Positions 1 through 21,048 of a DNA stretch of 64,000 nucleotides are shown here, in pieces. The position numbers were made by a program, and so were the translations under genes. The notes under the pieces are model-generated. The model saw only the letters and a program-made list of their open reading frames with translations, ran no database searches and was not told the DNA's origin. Each line of letters opens with the position of its first letter. Position 1 is the first letter of the stretch. Origin of the DNA: Leptospira sanjuanensis (GTDB taxonomy: Bacteria; Spirochaetota; Leptospiria; Leptospirales; Leptospiraceae); the NCBI RefSeq assembly GCF_022267325.1, contig NZ_JAIZBG010000001.1:1368001-1432000 (forward strand), written 5' to 3'.

Positions 1-1
1 G

Positions 2-184
2 GTTCTGAAAGAGGCCAAGGAAGTGGGCGGGGTCATTATGAACCTGGAAGATCCGATCCGCTTCAATCCGAGATTCGAACGGGCCACCGAGCTGGAAGGA
101 AAGGCGATCATGGACGCTCTCAGGGAGTTTCAGGAGTTCACCGCCGAGGCTCTCGATCGCATCAACGTTCCTAATATTCGTTGA
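2..184 (+). CDS. C-terminal end of an unrecognised protein (partial)
   Basis: An open frame enters from the left edge and ends at a TGA at 182-184, giving the last 60 residues of a protein that ends in NVPNIR. The segment is charged and probably helical (LEGKAIMDALREFQEF) with no signal or membrane stretch. I do not recognise the family. It is co-directional with the bactofilin gene 118 nt downstream. The frame is open from the first complete codon and has codon use like its neighbours, so it is likely real. Confidence 0.55.
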   Translation, partial: VLKEAKEVGGVIMNLEDPIRFNPRFERATELEGKAIMDALREFQEFTAEALDRINVPNIR

Positions 185-240
185 TCTTTCCGGACTTCCA
201 ATTTTCAAGACAAGGTCTGAAAAATCCTTTTCCGTCTGAC

Positions 241-282
<42 letters not shown>

Positions 283-287
283 CATAC

Positions 288-746
<459 letters not shown>

Positions 747-817
747 TCGAAACGGTTTCTTTTCGGGGAAGAATTTACAACGCTCTTCTCCGAATCGAAA
801 ACCCAGCTTCCAAAACA

Positions 818-1879
818 GTGAACCGGATCCTGATTACAGAAGGCGACCCTTGTGGAATCGGTCCGGAGATCTTCCTTCATTCCCTTTCTCTTTTAAAAAA
901 AATCTCCAAATCCAGACCGATCGTTTATTTTCATTCGGGTAAGTTTCCGCTTCCGAAAGAATTCGTTTCGATTTCCTTGACTGAAGTTTCGGGTGGATCG
1001 GAGTCGATTTCGAAAATGTCCGTTTCGGAAACTTCTTCGTATGCGTCGGCCGATTCTATCGCCGAAGCGTCCGCGCACCGATCCGCGTCGGCCGAAATCG
1101 GAACGAAAGGATTGTTTGCGGTTTCGCACAACGTTCTTTCCAAAAAGGAAACCGCTTCCTTGAAGTTCGGAAAACCTTCGTCGTTGTCCGGCAAATCGGC
1201 GTTAGGTTCTCTTTCTCTCGCTGTCGAGTTTCAGAAAATGGGAGGAGGCGATCTCATCACTCTTCCTTTGAGCAAGGAATGGGTGATTGCGTCCGGGGCT
1301 TCGCAGTTCCGCGGTCATACCGAATTCTTAGCCGAAGAATTCAATACGAAAACGTTTATGCTCATGTCCGGTAAGGATCTGCAGGTTCTTCCTTTGACGA
1401 CTCACGTTCCTTTGGTGCGTGTTCCCGAGTTCTTAAGACAAATCGATCTCGGCGCTCTTGCGGACTCGATTCTTTCCTGCGATAAGATCGACCGCAAAAA
1501 GCCGATCGCGTTTTTGGGTTTAAACCCGCACGCGGGCGAAGGCGGCAAGGTTGGAAAGGAAGAAGCGGAAATTTTAGAGCCGATGATTGCGTTTTTGAAA
1601 AAGAAGGGTTTGAAGGTGGAAGGACCTTTGTCCGCAGATTCCATGTTCGGCGAATCAGCAAGAAAGAAGTTCGGTCTGCATCTGGCTTGTTATCACGATC
1701 AAGGTTTGATTCCGTTTAAAATGTGGGAAGGAAAGAAGGGGGTGAATCTTACCTTGGGCCTTCCGTTTATCCGAGTTTCTCCCGATCACGGAACCGCGTT
1801 CGACATAGCCGGGAAAGGGCTTGCAGATTCAACCAGCTTTGTAGAATGTCTGCATCGAGTCGTCGGGAATCGTTCGTGA
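818..1879 (+). CDS. pdxA: 4-hydroxythreonine-4-phosphate dehydrogenase
   Basis: PdxA oxidises 4-phosphooxy-L-threonine with NAD in the DXP-dependent pyridoxal phosphate pathway, in the cytoplasm. Seen: GDPCGIGPE at residues 9-17 (usually GDPAGIGPE), RGHTEF with H167, TTHVPL with H196 and [11 protein letters not shown] with H293, the three metal-binding histidines of the family, then [21 protein letters not shown] at the C-terminus. Length is 353 residues against about 330 for E. coli; the excess is a Ser/Ala-rich stretch at about 58-95. The start is a GTG directly before the conserved RILITEGDP. It sits alone between a bactofilin and a small membrane protein, and no other vitamin B6 gene is nearby; dxs, which supplies DXP for this pathway, is at 24261. 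Confidence 0.93.
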   Translation: MNRILITEGDPCGIGPEIFLHSLSLLKKISKSRPIVYFHSGKFPLPKEFVSISLTEVSGGSESISKMSVSETSSYASADSIAEASAHRSASAEIGTKGLFAVSHNVLSKKETASLKFGKPSSLSGKSALGSLSLAVEFQKMGGGDLITLPLSKEWVIASGASQFRGHTEFLAEEFNTKTFMLMSGKDLQVLPLTTHVPLVRVPEFLRQIDLGALADSILSCDKIDRKKPIAFLGLNPHAGEGGKVGKEEAEILEPMIAFLKKKGLKVEGPLSADSMFGESARKKFGLHLACYHDQGLIPFKMWEGKKGVNLTLGLPFIRVSPDHGTAFDIAGKGLADSTSFVECLHRVVGNRS

Positions 1880-1923
1880 TTTTCGTAATCATACGCCGCC
1901 GGTAAAAACAAAAACGAGGGTTT

Positions 1924-2367
<444 letters not shown>

Positions 2368-2386
2368 GTTCGGTCTAAAGTGTAGA

Positions 2387-2887
<501 letters not shown>

Positions 2888-3308
2888 CGAAAAATCCCGA
2901 TTCTTCTTGCAGGAACATTTACCGAAGAACGGCGGATCTTTTTCGCGCTATCATTCCGTAGGAGATCCTACTCTTTAATTTCTACGATCTTCGCTTCCGA
3001 TTCCCGGATGACAGGCGAGTAGTCGGTGTTTTCAAATCAAGGAAACGCAGATTTCAATCGAATCTAACGGATCCGAATTCCGAGCAAGTGCGATCGCTTC
3101 TTTCGTTTTTATAATCCAAAAACTCTTTGCCGGAGAATCGTCCGTGAATCGGGATTTCGCAGGAAGATCCGGAAATCACTCCGTCCGAAAAAATACGAAG
3201 TGACGATTACGGACATTTACATTCCTCTTCAATTATGAGGAAGTTGTTCGTTCAACGGATGTTTCCAAGTGAAAAAGTATTTCTCCTCTTCTTTACCGAA
3301 GGATTCCT
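2888..3308. other. Gene-less stretch of 421 nt
   Basis: No convincing coding frame. Short pieces read like decayed coding sequence but none stays open. The one structured item is the perfect inverted repeat GTAGGAGATCCTAC at 2958-2971, related to the motif found around 3878-4038 and 28919-29126. Confidence 0.5.
2958..2971. repeat. Motif A copy (GTAGGAGATCCTAC)
   Basis: The arms GTAGGA and TCCTAC are exact reverse complements around a 2-nt centre. It fits the dispersed family GTNGGAACTNNNAC with AC replaced by GA at the centre. It lies downstream of a TPR gene in a gap between co-directional genes. Confidence 0.45.
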
Positions 3309-3812
3309 ATGCTTTCACGATTGACCGCCGTTTTATTCATTACTCTCTTCTTTGCCGCATTGCCGGCCTGGTTCTTATCCACATTGGAAGGATGGATTTC
3401 CGTCGATTGTTCCCGAAATAGATCGACTTCATTGCATTCCGCCGCTTCGATGGAATGCGATGTTTCCGAGAAATTCGCATTTTCGTCTCGAAAGGTCTCT
3501 TATTCAACGTTGGATGTACGTTCTTCGAAAACGGTTCTAAAAGTCCGTCGCGGCAAAAGCATCGTCTATCAATTGGTTCTTGTTACGCCCGACGGCGAAC
3601 GCGATGTATTGCGGTCTCCAATCGGGAAATCGGATATCGATCGGATTGCGATCGAGTTAAAAGCTGCTCTTCGATCGGGTTCGACGGAATTTCATGCCAC
3701 AGTCGATCCGGAGCCTTTGTTTTGGATCGGGTGGTTTCTGCTCCTTCTGTTTTCGGGTGTCGGAGCGTTGCTGTCGTTGTTCGGAGCAAAATCCGAAAAA
3801 AAGAAACCATAA
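3309..3812 (+). CDS. Bitopic membrane protein, function unknown
   Basis: The protein has 167 residues with an N-terminal hydrophobic segment (about 5-27, LTAVLFITLFFAALPAWFL), a roughly 110-residue polar domain and a second hydrophobic segment near the C-terminus (about 136-158, FWIGWFLLLLFSGVGALLSLF) followed by a basic tail. The middle domain is therefore probably extracytoplasmic, held by two anchors. There is no recognisable family. Several overlapping frames in 3352-3982 are shadows. Convergent with the XRE gene. Confidence 0.6.
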   Translation: MLSRLTAVLFITLFFAALPAWFLSTLEGWISVDCSRNRSTSLHSAASMECDVSEKFAFSSRKVSYSTLDVRSSKTVLKVRRGKSIVYQLVLVTPDGERDVLRSPIGKSDIDRIAIELKAALRSGSTEFHATVDPEPLFWIGWFLLLLFSGVGALLSLFGAKSEKKKP

Positions 3813-3877
3813 TGATCGCGTTCCGGCAAATGGAATCCCGCTCGCCGGGTTTTGCGTCGGGCTTTTTCGAACAAAGT

Positions 3878-4038
3878 GTGGGAACTCATACAATTTGCGG
3901 ACCGTCGAATCGGTCCGGCCTACGAACGATTGTAGGAACTCATACCGATTTCGAAATTGAATCGGCTCGTTTGCTTTTCTAACCATAGGAGGAACTCCCA
4001 CAAACTTGTTTGCCACAGAACCTTGTAAGAGTTCCCAC
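3878..4038. repeat. Cluster of four motif A copies
   Basis: Four related 14-mers lie in the gap between two convergent genes: GTGGGAACTCATAC at 3878-3891, GTAGGAACTCATAC at 3932-3945, GGAGGAACTCCCAC at 3988-4001 and, on the opposite strand, GTGGGAACTCTTAC at 4025-4038. The spacing is irregular (54, 56 and 37 nt), unlike the regular array at 28919. The idealised core is palindromic (GTAGGA, AC, TCCTAC). Confidence 0.7.
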
Positions 4039-4052
4039 AGTTTTCGCTACCC

Positions 4053-4076
4053 AGGGGGCTATAGGATCTCCCCCCT
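4053..4076. terminator. G/C-arm hairpin between convergent genes
   Basis: AGGGGG at 4053-4058 pairs perfectly with CCCCCT at 4071-4076 around a 12-nt loop. There is no T run on either side, so intrinsic termination is uncertain, but it sits just past the end of the XRE gene (stop at 4082) and in line with the plus-strand membrane-protein gene. The 11-mer TTTCGCTACCC just before it (4042-4052) recurs at 55946-55956. Confidence 0.3.
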
Positions 4077-4081
4077 ATCCT

Positions 4082-4378
4082 TCACTTCTTCTTCCGTTTG
4101 CTGCTCGCGGCCTTTAAGGTTTTGGATCTTTTCTCGGAAAGATCCTGTTTTTCCTCGAACTGAAAGTAATAGTCGTAGGGTTTTTTGAGGATTTTGAAAA
4201 TTCTCCAGAATTCAATCACATCGAGTCTGCGTTCACCGGATTCAATTTTGGAAATATAGGATTGCGGTTCTCCCAAAAGTTTCGCGATCTCGAGTTGTGT
4301 GAGATCGGCTTCTTTTCGGGCGGCGATTAAATTCTTGCAAAAGATTTTCGCCTCGGGGGAATGAAGAGACTTAAACAA
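4082..4378 (-). CDS. XRE-family helix-turn-helix regulator
   Basis: This 98-residue DNA-binding protein has a Cro/CI-type HTH at about residues 12-62 ([38 protein letters not shown]), followed by a short helical region and a Lys/Arg-rich tail (SKRKKK). No toxin gene is adjacent, so it is more likely a stand-alone repressor than an antitoxin. The start used is a TTG at 4378; no ATG lies before the HTH. A perfect 6-bp inverted repeat (ATTCTG, 3 nt, CAGAAT) at 4395-4409 lies 17 nt upstream and could be its own operator. Confidence 0.8.
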   Translation of the reverse strand: MFKSLHSPEAKIFCKNLIAARKEADLTQLEIAKLLGEPQSYISKIESGERRLDVIEFWRIFKILKKPYDYYFQFEEKQDLSEKRSKTLKAASSKRKKK

Positions 4379-4394
4379 AGCGGAATAATTCTAC

Positions 4395-4409
4395 ATTCTG
4401 AAACAGAAT
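4395..4409. promoter_or_regulatory. Candidate operator of the XRE gene
   Basis: The perfect inverted repeat ATTCTG-AAA-CAGAAT lies immediately upstream of the TTG start of the minus-strand XRE gene. Short palindromes placed there are typical of autorepressed Cro/CI-like regulators. That it is bound by this protein is inference. Confidence 0.35.
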
Positions 4410-4744
4410 ATACCAAAATGGGATATTTTTGTGTTTCCTATTCGGTTTTTGAAAAGTTTTACGGTGAGAATCACGAAAAAGGACTTGGAAGTTTATATTT
4501 TGCTAATGTCTTGCGATTTGAATGTTTATAGAATGTTTCTCAAGTTTTCAAAATGAATTGCGAGTTGTAATTCGGATTAAAGAATCGGAACCGTCTTTGA
4601 AGTTCAGATTTTTGTTTGTCGTTCAGAATTCAATTCGAATTTGAACGTGAACGGATTTACGAGAAGGAAAGATCACATAACGTATAATCGAACTCACCCT
4701 GTTCGGAATATTCGTCTAAGCTTGTCTCATGGCACGAAGTTTGG

Positions 4745-4766
4745 CAAAAGAAGGGAATCCATCCCT
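4745..4766 (-). terminator. Weak hairpin with T-rich tail after the WecA-like gene
   Basis: Read on the minus strand, AGGGA pairs with TCCCT around 5 nt and is followed by TCTTTT. The stem is only 5 bp, so this is a low-confidence terminator for the gene ending at 4790. Confidence 0.25.
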
Positions 4767-4789
4767 AAAAAAGCTGCTTCGCGCTAAGT

Positions 4790-5830
4790 TCACGAGCGTT
4801 TTTTAGACGGCCTCACTCGATTCCAGATGACGAAATACGCAACAACGTAAACACCGAGACAAACCCAGAAAACGACGCTTCCCGGAATTCCGAATTCTCT
4901 ATGAATTCCGAAAAAAAACATCGCGGGAAGATTCGCTAACGTGAACGCGATCGACACGAGTCCTTTGTGTTCCGTTCTCACTGCTACGAGCTGGTAGAGA
5001 TGTCTTCTGTGCGCTTTGAGAATATTCTCCCCGTCCTTCAACCGCAAAAGAATCGTTAGGATTCCGTCTACAAAGAACACGGGCAATAAAAAGAAGGTCG
5101 ACGTTAATTCGAACTGAACCCAATTCTTTTCATGGATAAAAAGCAACGGCAAAACGGCGATCGCATAACCGAGAGGCAGCGAGCCTGCGTCTCCCATAAA
5201 CAGATGCGCTTTGGGAAGATTGAAGATCAAAAATCCGAACAATCCGGCGCAGATCCAAAGATAAAATGCGGGCAGAAAAGAATGAAATAAAAATGAAAAC
5301 GATAAGACGGCGAGTAGAAAGTGAGACACGAGATACGTGTCGAGCCCGTCCATGAAGTTGCATACGTTTACGACGAACAGCACATAGACGATCAAGACCG
5401 CCGTCGACGCACCCGGGATCCCGCTCAAATCGATTCCTAAAAATACGAAACGAACCGGAACAAAACCGAAAAAGAAAATCAAGAACGCGATTTCCAGAAA
5501 CAAACGGATTCCCGCTCCGAGCGATAACAGATCGTCCGCGAGTCCGATGACGAAAAAGAACAAAAGTCCCGCAAAGAAAAAGAGAATCTTGTCTTCCGCG
5601 TTCTCGAATCCTCCGAACCAAACGAGAGCGATCGAAAAGACGCTCAGAAAGATCCAGATTCCTCCTGACTTTTTGGTCGTTCCGACGTGCATGCTTCTTT
5701 CGTTGGAGACGTCCGAAATTCCGAACGTATCGGATTGCAAATACATCCAGGAAAGAATCGCCGTGATAAAAAACAAAAGAACGGAAAGGATACCCGGATT
5801 CCAGAAATGTGAGGTCGGTTCCACTGGCAT
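4790..5830 (-). CDS. WecA/MraY-family polyprenyl-phosphate sugar-1-phosphate transferase
   Basis: This 346-residue multi-pass membrane enzyme has about ten hydrophobic segments. Family motifs are GLADD with the Asp pair at 99-100, NFMDGLD at 158-164, GDAGS at 213-217 and the cytoplasmic HRRHLYQ at 274-280. Such enzymes move a sugar-1-phosphate from a UDP-sugar to undecaprenyl phosphate and start assembly of surface polysaccharide or O-antigen. The length and the HRRHLYQ form fit the WecA/GT4 branch rather than MraY, and no mur genes are adjacent. It is divergent from dapA. Donor sugar cannot be told from sequence. A wall-teichoic TagO-like role is not expected in a spirochete; LPS initiation is the likeliest job. 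Confidence 0.85.
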   Translation of the reverse strand: MPVEPTSHFWNPGILSVLLFFITAILSWMYLQSDTFGISDVSNERSMHVGTTKKSGGIWIFLSVFSIALVWFGGFENAEDKILFFFAGLLFFFVIGLADDLLSLGAGIRLFLEIAFLIFFFGFVPVRFVFLGIDLSGIPGASTAVLIVYVLFVVNVCNFMDGLDTYLVSHFLLAVLSFSFLFHSFLPAFYLWICAGLFGFLIFNLPKAHLFMGDAGSLPLGYAIAVLPLLFIHEKNWVQFELTSTFFLLPVFFVDGILTILLRLKDGENILKAHRRHLYQLVAVRTEHKGLVSIAFTLANLPAMFFFGIHREFGIPGSVVFWVCLGVYVVAYFVIWNRVRPSKKRS

Positions 5831-5919
5831 TCCAGGCTAGACGGAAGGAATCTCCCTGCAATCAGAAATCGAAAACGATTTTGATTGCCAAATCCGGCCA
5901 AACTGGGGAACCTAACCTT

Positions 5920-6804
<885 letters not shown>

Positions 6805-6807
6805 GAA

Positions 6808-7617
6808 ATGTCGGAACAAAAATTTCAGATCGCTCTGATCGGAGGATCGGGAAGAATGGGACGCGCCATCATCACGGTGCTTTCCGCTTCTTCCAAATCT
6901 TCTCTTTCTTCCGCCGTTGTCAGCGGCGGTTCCGTATTTCACGGAATGGATTCCGGTCTGCATTCCGGGGTCAAACAAAACGGAGTCGATTTTACTTCCG
7001 ATGTCGACGCGGCCGTGAAAAGCGCGGACTGCGTGATCGATTTCAGTACGCATCAGACTTTGGATCTTACTCTGAAAGCGTGTCTAACGCACAAAAAACC
7101 GGTCGTCATCGGAACGACCGGCCTTACGGAACTGCAAAAAGATTCCGTCCGAGTGGCGTCCAAAGAAATCGCGATCGTATATTCACCGAACATGTCGATC
7201 GGAGTGAACTTATTGTTTAAGTTAACCGAAATTGCGGCCAAGGTGATGGGAGAAATCTCGGACATCGAAATTCAGGACATTCATCATCGTCATAAAAAGG
7301 ACGCGCCGTCCGGAACGGCCGAAAAATTAAAGAGCATTCTTCTCGAGACCTTGGGAAGAACGGAAAAGAACGTGGTACACGGAAGACACGGAATTTTAAA
7401 GGAAAGAGATCCCAAGGAAATCGGAATTCATACCTTGCGCGCGGGAGAAGTGATCGGAGATCACACCGTTTATTTTTTCACTCCCGAAGAAAGAATCGAG
7501 ATCACGCACAAAGCGCAGGATCGCAAAACCTTCGCGGTGGGAAGCGTTCATGCCGCGGAATTTTTAGTCGGACGCAAACCCGGTTTGTATGATATGTTTT
7601 CCGTTTTAGGACTGTAA
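6808..7617 (+). CDS. dapB: 4-hydroxy-tetrahydrodipicolinate reductase
   Basis: DapB reduces the DapA product with NAD(P)H toward diaminopimelate. Seen: the Rossmann GGSGRMG at 12-18, DFS at 78-80, GTTG at 102-105, and the substrate site [13 protein letters not shown] at 159-171, with catalytic His and Lys. Length is 269 residues, normal for the family. It starts 3 nt after dapA and is followed 11 nt later by the diadenylate cyclase gene. Confidence 0.95.
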   Translation: MSEQKFQIALIGGSGRMGRAIITVLSASSKSSLSSAVVSGGSVFHGMDSGLHSGVKQNGVDFTSDVDAAVKSADCVIDFSTHQTLDLTLKACLTHKKPVVIGTTGLTELQKDSVRVASKEIAIVYSPNMSIGVNLLFKLTEIAAKVMGEISDIEIQDIHHRHKKDAPSGTAEKLKSILLETLGRTEKNVVHGRHGILKERDPKEIGIHTLRAGEVIGDHTVYFFTPEERIEITHKAQDRKTFAVGSVHAAEFLVGRKPGLYDMFSVLGL

Positions 7618-7628
7618 TCAAGGGGAGA

Positions 7629-8471
7629 ATGGATTTGTTTTTCTTTAAGAACATATCTCTTTTTCCTCTCGGTAAAAATCCTCTCGTCATCGTCGTCGAC
7701 GTCCTCATCGTAAGCGTTCTCATCTATCAGTTTTATACAACGATTCGAAGAACCAGAGGGATTCAGCTTCTTCTCGGAGTGGCCCTGATCTGGCTATTGG
7801 GAATCTTTGCGAGTACCTTCGAACTCGAGTTGCTCGATTGGATCATCGAGAATATCCGTCCGGCTCTTGTGTTCGCGATCATCGTATTGCTTCAACCCGA
7901 ACTTAGAAAGATCACGGCGGATCTTTCCCGGATGAAAATCTTTCAGCCCTTTCTATTAAAACAGACGACCGACTTGGAGGCGATTTCCGAAGCCGTAAAG
8001 ATTATGGCGAAGAATAAAACCGGATCTCTCATCGCCATCGTCCGAGAAAACAGTTTGAAAGACATCATCGATCAATCGGTGCAGCTCGACGCGATCATCT
8101 CCACGAGTCTGCTCATCACGATCTTTAAGAAGAATTCCGCGCTTCACGACGGAGCCGTGATCATCGAACAAAACCGGATCGCGTGTGCCGGCGCATTCTT
8201 ACCGATGACGCAAAATCTCGACGACGCGAGAATGGGCGCAAGACACAGGGCGGCCATCGGGATTTCGGAAGAATCGGATTCCATCGTAATCGTAACCTCC
8301 GAGGAAACCGGAGAAATTTCCGTATGTTATGACGGAGAAATGACGCACCCGGTCAAACCGATCGAGTTGAAAAATTTCGTGAACACGATTTTGCAGAAGA
8401 GTGAAACCGGATCGGAAAAACACAACACAACGTCTTCTTCTTCCGAAGAAAAAACGGGAGAACACCGCTGA
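7629..8471 (+). CDS. cdaA: Diadenylate cyclase, CdaA type
   Basis: This enzyme makes cyclic di-AMP from two ATP at the membrane. Seen in 280 residues: hydrophobic segments at about 18-35, 46-63 and 77-90, then the DAC domain with DGA at 174-176 and RHR at 205-207 ([10 protein letters not shown]), the two signature motifs of the active site. This arrangement is CdaA (DacA), not DisA. The C-terminal 30 residues are a polar Ser/Glu-rich tail. Its stop overlaps the start of the YbbR gene, the usual regulatory partner. The glmM gene of the firmicute cdaA-cdaR-glmM operon is absent; acpS, a TPR module and a bactofilin follow instead. Confidence 0.92.
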   Translation: MDLFFFKNISLFPLGKNPLVIVVDVLIVSVLIYQFYTTIRRTRGIQLLLGVALIWLLGIFASTFELELLDWIIENIRPALVFAIIVLLQPELRKITADLSRMKIFQPFLLKQTTDLEAISEAVKIMAKNKTGSLIAIVRENSLKDIIDQSVQLDAIISTSLLITIFKKNSALHDGAVIIEQNRIACAGAFLPMTQNLDDARMGARHRAAIGISEESDSIVIVTSEETGEISVCYDGEMTHPVKPIELKNFVNTILQKSETGSEKHNTTSSSSEEKTGEHR

Positions 8472-9522
8472 TGTTGAAACGGATCTTCAACAACTGGCAG
8501 GCCAAACTCGGATCGCTTCTTCTTGCGATCGTGTTTTACGTGAATTTACAAAATTCTAAAATACTCGTAAAAGAAATCCATATTCCGATCGAATATCCCA
8601 AATTAAGCGGTTCTTTAAGCGTTTCCCGTCTTTCCGACAAAACCGTTCCGGTAAAGGTGGAAGGAGTGCGCGAATATGTGAATTATTATTCTCAGTTTAT
8701 GAAAGCGCATATCAACGCGGGCGAACTCAAAGCAGGGGAGAATCTCGTTTCCGTTTTTCGGATTTCCGGAGCGCCTGCGGGACTTCGCATTACCAGACTC
8801 AAGGATAAGGTCAAGGTAATCGTAGAATCCACTTCCGGGAGAACCCTTCCGATCGAAGTGAAGTTCACGGGGGATCTCCCGCCGAACTACGTGAAGACGA
8901 GCCATTTCGTTTCACCTTCGGTGGTTCATGTCAGCGGTCCTCCCGGAGTTTTGGAGGATCTCGGAAAAATCAACATTCCTCCGATATCCCTCAAGGACAA
9001 AACCGAATCCTTTACGATCAAACATAGGCTTCCCGATTTCCCGGCGGCGGTGAAAGTGCGGGACAACGTAAAAGAAGTAACGGTCCGCGTGAATATCTTT
9101 GCAAGCGCGTCTAACGCGGGAGAGACCCTTCTTCTCGGAATTCCGATCAAGTGCCAAAGTTTGGATAAGAATCTCGAAGCGGAATTCTCCGAACCCGAGG
9201 TTTCCGTAAAACTACAATCCAAAACTCCGCTCAAGAGCATTCAGGTCATCAAGGGACTTTCGGCGAGCGTGGTCTGTTCTCATAAATACGATCCAAAGAC
9301 AAAGAAGATTCTCCCGGACAACAAACCCGTATTCGCAAAGATCCGTCTCAACAAGGCTCCTTCTTTGAAAGCCGTGGACATTCTCGGCGTTTTCCCGGAT
9401 CGAATTTCGATTTTGTATAAGGTCAAACCGGATCAAAGCAAAACGGGCGGAGAAGATCCGGACGCCACCGAAGAGGAGAATACGATCGAACCGGATTCCA
9501 ATCCGGAACTGATCGAGGAAGA

Positions 9523-9526
<4 letters not shown>
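8471..9526 (+). CDS. cdaR: YbbR-domain protein, CdaR-like
   Basis: This 351-residue protein has one N-terminal membrane segment (about 12-27) and an outer region of three YbbR-like beta domains (roughly 30-110, 112-200, 205-310) and an acidic tail ending in EE. CdaR proteins bind CdaA through the membrane and adjust c-di-AMP output in other bacteria; the same role is inferred here from the 1-nt overlap with cdaA. The outer domain would face the periplasm. The last 4 nt overlap acpS. Confidence 0.85.
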
Positions 9527-9903
<377 letters not shown>

Positions 9904-9906
9904 ACG

Positions 9907-10518
<612 letters not shown>

Positions 10519-10536
10519 CGCTTTAACCAGTAAAAA

Positions 10537-10799
<263 letters not shown>

Positions 10800-10800
10800 A

Positions 10801-11670
<870 letters not shown>

Positions 11671-11683
11671 GGGATTCTTAGCA

Positions 11684-12280
<597 letters not shown>

Positions 12281-12283
12281 GTT

Positions 12284-15208
<2,925 letters not shown>

Positions 15209-15213
15209 ACGGT

Positions 15214-18105
<2,892 letters not shown>

Positions 18106-18109
18106 ACGC

Positions 18110-19843
18110 ATGAAAGCATCGAAATATATTCTACCCACAGAAAAAGAAAATCCTGCGGACGCGGTAGTCGCGTCCCATCGACTTATGATCCGCGCGGGAC
18201 TCGCACGCAAGTCTTCGGCGGGTTTGTATTTTTATCTTCCTCTCGGATTAAAAATTCTTCAAAAGATCAAACAGATCGTACGCGAAGAAATGAACGCGAC
18301 CGGGGCGCTCGAATTCGATCTTCCGATTTTGACTCCTTCGGAACTCTGGGAACAAAGCGGAAGATGGAACGCGATGGGAAAGGAAATGTTTCGTATCAAG
18401 GACAGGCACGATCTTTCTTACGCGCTCGGACCCACACACGAAGAATCCTTCAGTTCTCTCGTTAAACCTTTATTGAAATCCTACAAGGATCTTCCGATCA
18501 ACGTATATCAGATCCAAACCAAGTTCCGCGACGAGATTCGTCCTCGTTTCGGAGTGATTCGCTCGAGAGAATTCGTGATGAAGGATGCGTATTCGTTTCA
18601 TATCGACGACGGTTCGCTCGACGAAACGTATCAGTCGATGCGGGTCGCTTACAGAAAAATTTTCGATCGCTGCGGACTCAAAACGATTCCGGTGCAAGCC
18701 GACTCGGGAAGTATGGGCGGTTCCGCGTCGGAAGAGTTTATGGTCGTATCTCCGATCGGAGAAGAAACTCTGCTGTTGTGCAATTCGTGCGGATACAGCT
18801 CGAACAGCGAAAAGACCCCGTTTATATTCAAAAAAGAGAATATAGCTCCCGCGAAACTTACCGAAAAAAAAGAGATCGCTACTCCGGGCAAAAAAACGAT
18901 CGCGGAAGTCAGCGCGCTTTTGGGAATCACGGAAGCCGAAACGATCAAAGCGGTCGCGCTTAAATCGGATAAGAAAAAGATTCTCGTGTTTTTGCGCGGC
19001 GACTTGGAACTCAATCTTCATAAACTGCATTCTTTGCTGAGAATCGTGGATTCCGATTTGATGACCGATGCGGAAGTCCGCGAACTCGGACTCGTTCCCG
19101 GTTTTATCGCACCCGTAGCCCCCAACGATAAAGTGAAGGTGTTATACGATCGTTCTTTGCAGAAGGATTTTCCGTATGTGGTCGGTTCCAACAAAGAGGA
19201 TTTTCACACGCAGGGTTTTATACTCGAAAAGGAAATCGCGGGGTTGCCCGAGTTCGCCGATGTCGCATTAGCAAGAGAAGGGGATCTTTGTCCGAACTGC
19301 GGAACTCCTCTCAAAGCCGAAAAAGGAATCGAAGTCGGACATATTTTTAAACTCGGTGAAAAATACACCAAAGCGTTCGGAATTCAAGTCCTCGATCAGA
19401 ACGGAAAATCAAGAACTCTTACGATGGGTTGTTACGGAATCGGAGTCAACCGAACCATGGCGACCGTCATCGAACAGTGCAACGACGAAAAGGGAATTTT
19501 TTGGCCGATCAGCATCGCGCCGTTTGAAGTCGCGCTCGTGAGCATCACAAAGGGCGAGGAGCAATACGCAAAAGCGGAAGAATTTTATAATGTACTAAAA
19601 AACGAAAACATAGAAATTTTTTGGGACGACCGCGACGTGGGACCGGGCTTCAAACTCAAGGATTCCGAATTGATCGGATTTCCGATCCGAGTAACGATCG
19701 GTAAAAAATTCTTTGAAAACGGGGAAGTATCGATCTACAACCGCAAAGCGGACAAGGAAGAATCTTTTGCGTTTACCGGATTTGAGGATCTTGTCGCAAG
19801 GGTGGAAGCGCTTCGTCAGGAACTCTTCGCGGAATTGGAGTAG
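18110..19843 (+). CDS. proS: Prolyl-tRNA synthetase
   Basis: Class II aminoacyl-tRNA synthetase of the bacterial type, 577 residues, with the editing insertion. Seen: motif-1 region near [14 protein letters not shown] equivalents ([20 protein letters not shown]), GPTHEE, motif 2 [26 protein letters not shown], the INS editing domain at about 230-385, motif 3 [12 protein letters not shown], and a C-terminal anticodon-binding domain. It starts 5 nt after rseP; trpB starts 2 nt after its stop. Confidence 0.96.
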   Translation: MKASKYILPTEKENPADAVVASHRLMIRAGLARKSSAGLYFYLPLGLKILQKIKQIVREEMNATGALEFDLPILTPSELWEQSGRWNAMGKEMFRIKDRHDLSYALGPTHEESFSSLVKPLLKSYKDLPINVYQIQTKFRDEIRPRFGVIRSREFVMKDAYSFHIDDGSLDETYQSMRVAYRKIFDRCGLKTIPVQADSGSMGGSASEEFMVVSPIGEETLLLCNSCGYSSNSEKTPFIFKKENIAPAKLTEKKEIATPGKKTIAEVSALLGITEAETIKAVALKSDKKKILVFLRGDLELNLHKLHSLLRIVDSDLMTDAEVRELGLVPGFIAPVAPNDKVKVLYDRSLQKDFPYVVGSNKEDFHTQGFILEKEIAGLPEFADVALAREGDLCPNCGTPLKAEKGIEVGHIFKLGEKYTKAFGIQVLDQNGKSRTLTMGCYGIGVNRTMATVIEQCNDEKGIFWPISIAPFEVALVSITKGEEQYAKAEEFYNVLKNENIEIFWDDRDVGPGFKLKDSELIGFPIRVTIGKKFFENGEVSIYNRKADKEESFAFTGFEDLVARVEALRQELFAELE

Positions 19844-19845
19844 TT

Positions 19846-21048
19846 ATGGGAAAAGAACATCATTCCCCAAAAGAGGGTTATTTCGGAGAATTCGGCGGAC
19901 GTTATTCTCCCGAAATTCTGCACGACGCTCTCGTGGAACTCGAGTCTACGTATAAAAAACTGAAGAAGAACAAACACTTCAAAAAAGAGCTCGAATATTA
20001 CCGTAAAAATTATATCGGACGGCCTTCTCCGCTTACGCACGCGGAACGTCTTTCCAAGGCTTGGGGTGGAGCGAGAATCTGGCTCAAACGGGAAGACCTA
20101 AACCACACCGGAGCGCATAAGATCAACAATACGATCGGTCAGGTGCTGATCGCAAAGGCGATGGGTAAAACGAGAATCATCGCGGAAACCGGAGCGGGAC
20201 AACACGGGGTTGCGACCGCGACGGTGGGTGCGATGTTCCAAATGGAAACCGTCGTGTATATGGGGGACGAGGATCTTCGCCGTCAGGAACTCAACGCGAT
20301 CCGTATGAGAATGATGGGAGCGAAAGTGGTCGGTGTTTCCAGCGGAACCGCAACTCTCAAGGACGCGACAAGCGAAGCGATGCGCGACTGGGCATTAAAT
20401 GTTTCTAATACACATTATATCGTGGGTTCCTCGATCGGACCGCACCCGTTTCCTACGATCGTAAGAGACTTTCAATCCGTGATCGGAATCGAATCGAGAA
20501 AACAATTCAAAAAAGTAAACGGAAAACTTCCGAACGCCGTCGTGGCCTGTGTGGGCGGAGGATCCAACGCGATCGGAATGTTTTACGGATTCATCAAAGA
20601 TAAAAAAGTAAAACTCTACGGAGTGGAAGCGGGCGGTTATTCTACAAAACCCGGAGAAAACTCGGCGACGATCCAATTCGGAAAAACCGGATTTTTACAC
20701 GGAACCAAAACTCTCGTGATCCAAGACGAGTTCGGACAAATCGTTCCCGCACATTCGGTTTCGGCGGGACTCGATTATCCGGGAGTCGGACCGGAACACG
20801 CGCACTTTCATCAAAGCGGAAGAGTGACTTATGCAAACGTGGACGACGAAGGCGCGTTAGACGCGTTTTTAGAAGTGTGCCGCATCGAAGGAATCATTCC
20901 CGCGTTGGAAACCGCGCATGCGTTCCGTTATGCGAAAGACCTCGCTAAAACGATGGGAAAAAAAGAAGACATTCTCATTTGTCTTTCGGGAAGAGGGGAT
21001 AAGGACGTCGCCGAGGTCGCAAGACTTCGCAAAGGAGAATTTGTTTGA
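19846..21048 (+). CDS. trpB: Tryptophan synthase beta chain
   Basis: TrpB joins indole and serine to tryptophan using PLP. Seen in 400 residues: [13 protein letters not shown] at 11-23, the PLP lysine in HKINNTIGQ (K92), [21 protein letters not shown] and the C-terminal LSGRGDKD phosphate loop. This is the standard TrpB1 form that partners TrpA. It overlaps trpA by 4 nt (start TTG within its stop region). Confidence 0.97.
   Translation: MGKEHHSPKEGYFGEFGGRYSPEILHDALVELESTYKKLKKNKHFKKELEYYRKNYIGRPSPLTHAERLSKAWGGARIWLKREDLNHTGAHKINNTIGQVLIAKAMGKTRIIAETGAGQHGVATATVGAMFQMETVVYMGDEDLRRQELNAIRMRMMGAKVVGVSSGTATLKDATSEAMRDWALNVSNTHYIVGSSIGPHPFPTIVRDFQSVIGIESRKQFKKVNGKLPNAVVACVGGGSNAIGMFYGFIKDKKVKLYGVEAGGYSTKPGENSATIQFGKTGFLHGTKTLVIQDEFGQIVPAHSVSAGLDYPGVGPEHAHFHQSGRVTYANVDDEGALDAFLEVCRIEGIIPALETAHAFRYAKDLAKTMGKKEDILICLSGRGDKDVAEVARLRKGEFV

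Larger units (their letters stand above)
4379..4789. other. Gene-less stretch of 411 nt upstream of the XRE gene
   Basis: This A+T-richer stretch holds no supported gene. It carries the candidate operator at 4395-4409 and, at the far end, a weak minus-strand hairpin after the glycosyltransferase gene. Confidence 0.5.

Noticed and set aside
3455..3982. A 175-codon frame overlapping the gene at 3309
   Set aside because: Its product is rich in Arg, Ser and Cys with no domain, whereas the 3309 frame has a sensible two-helix membrane layout.
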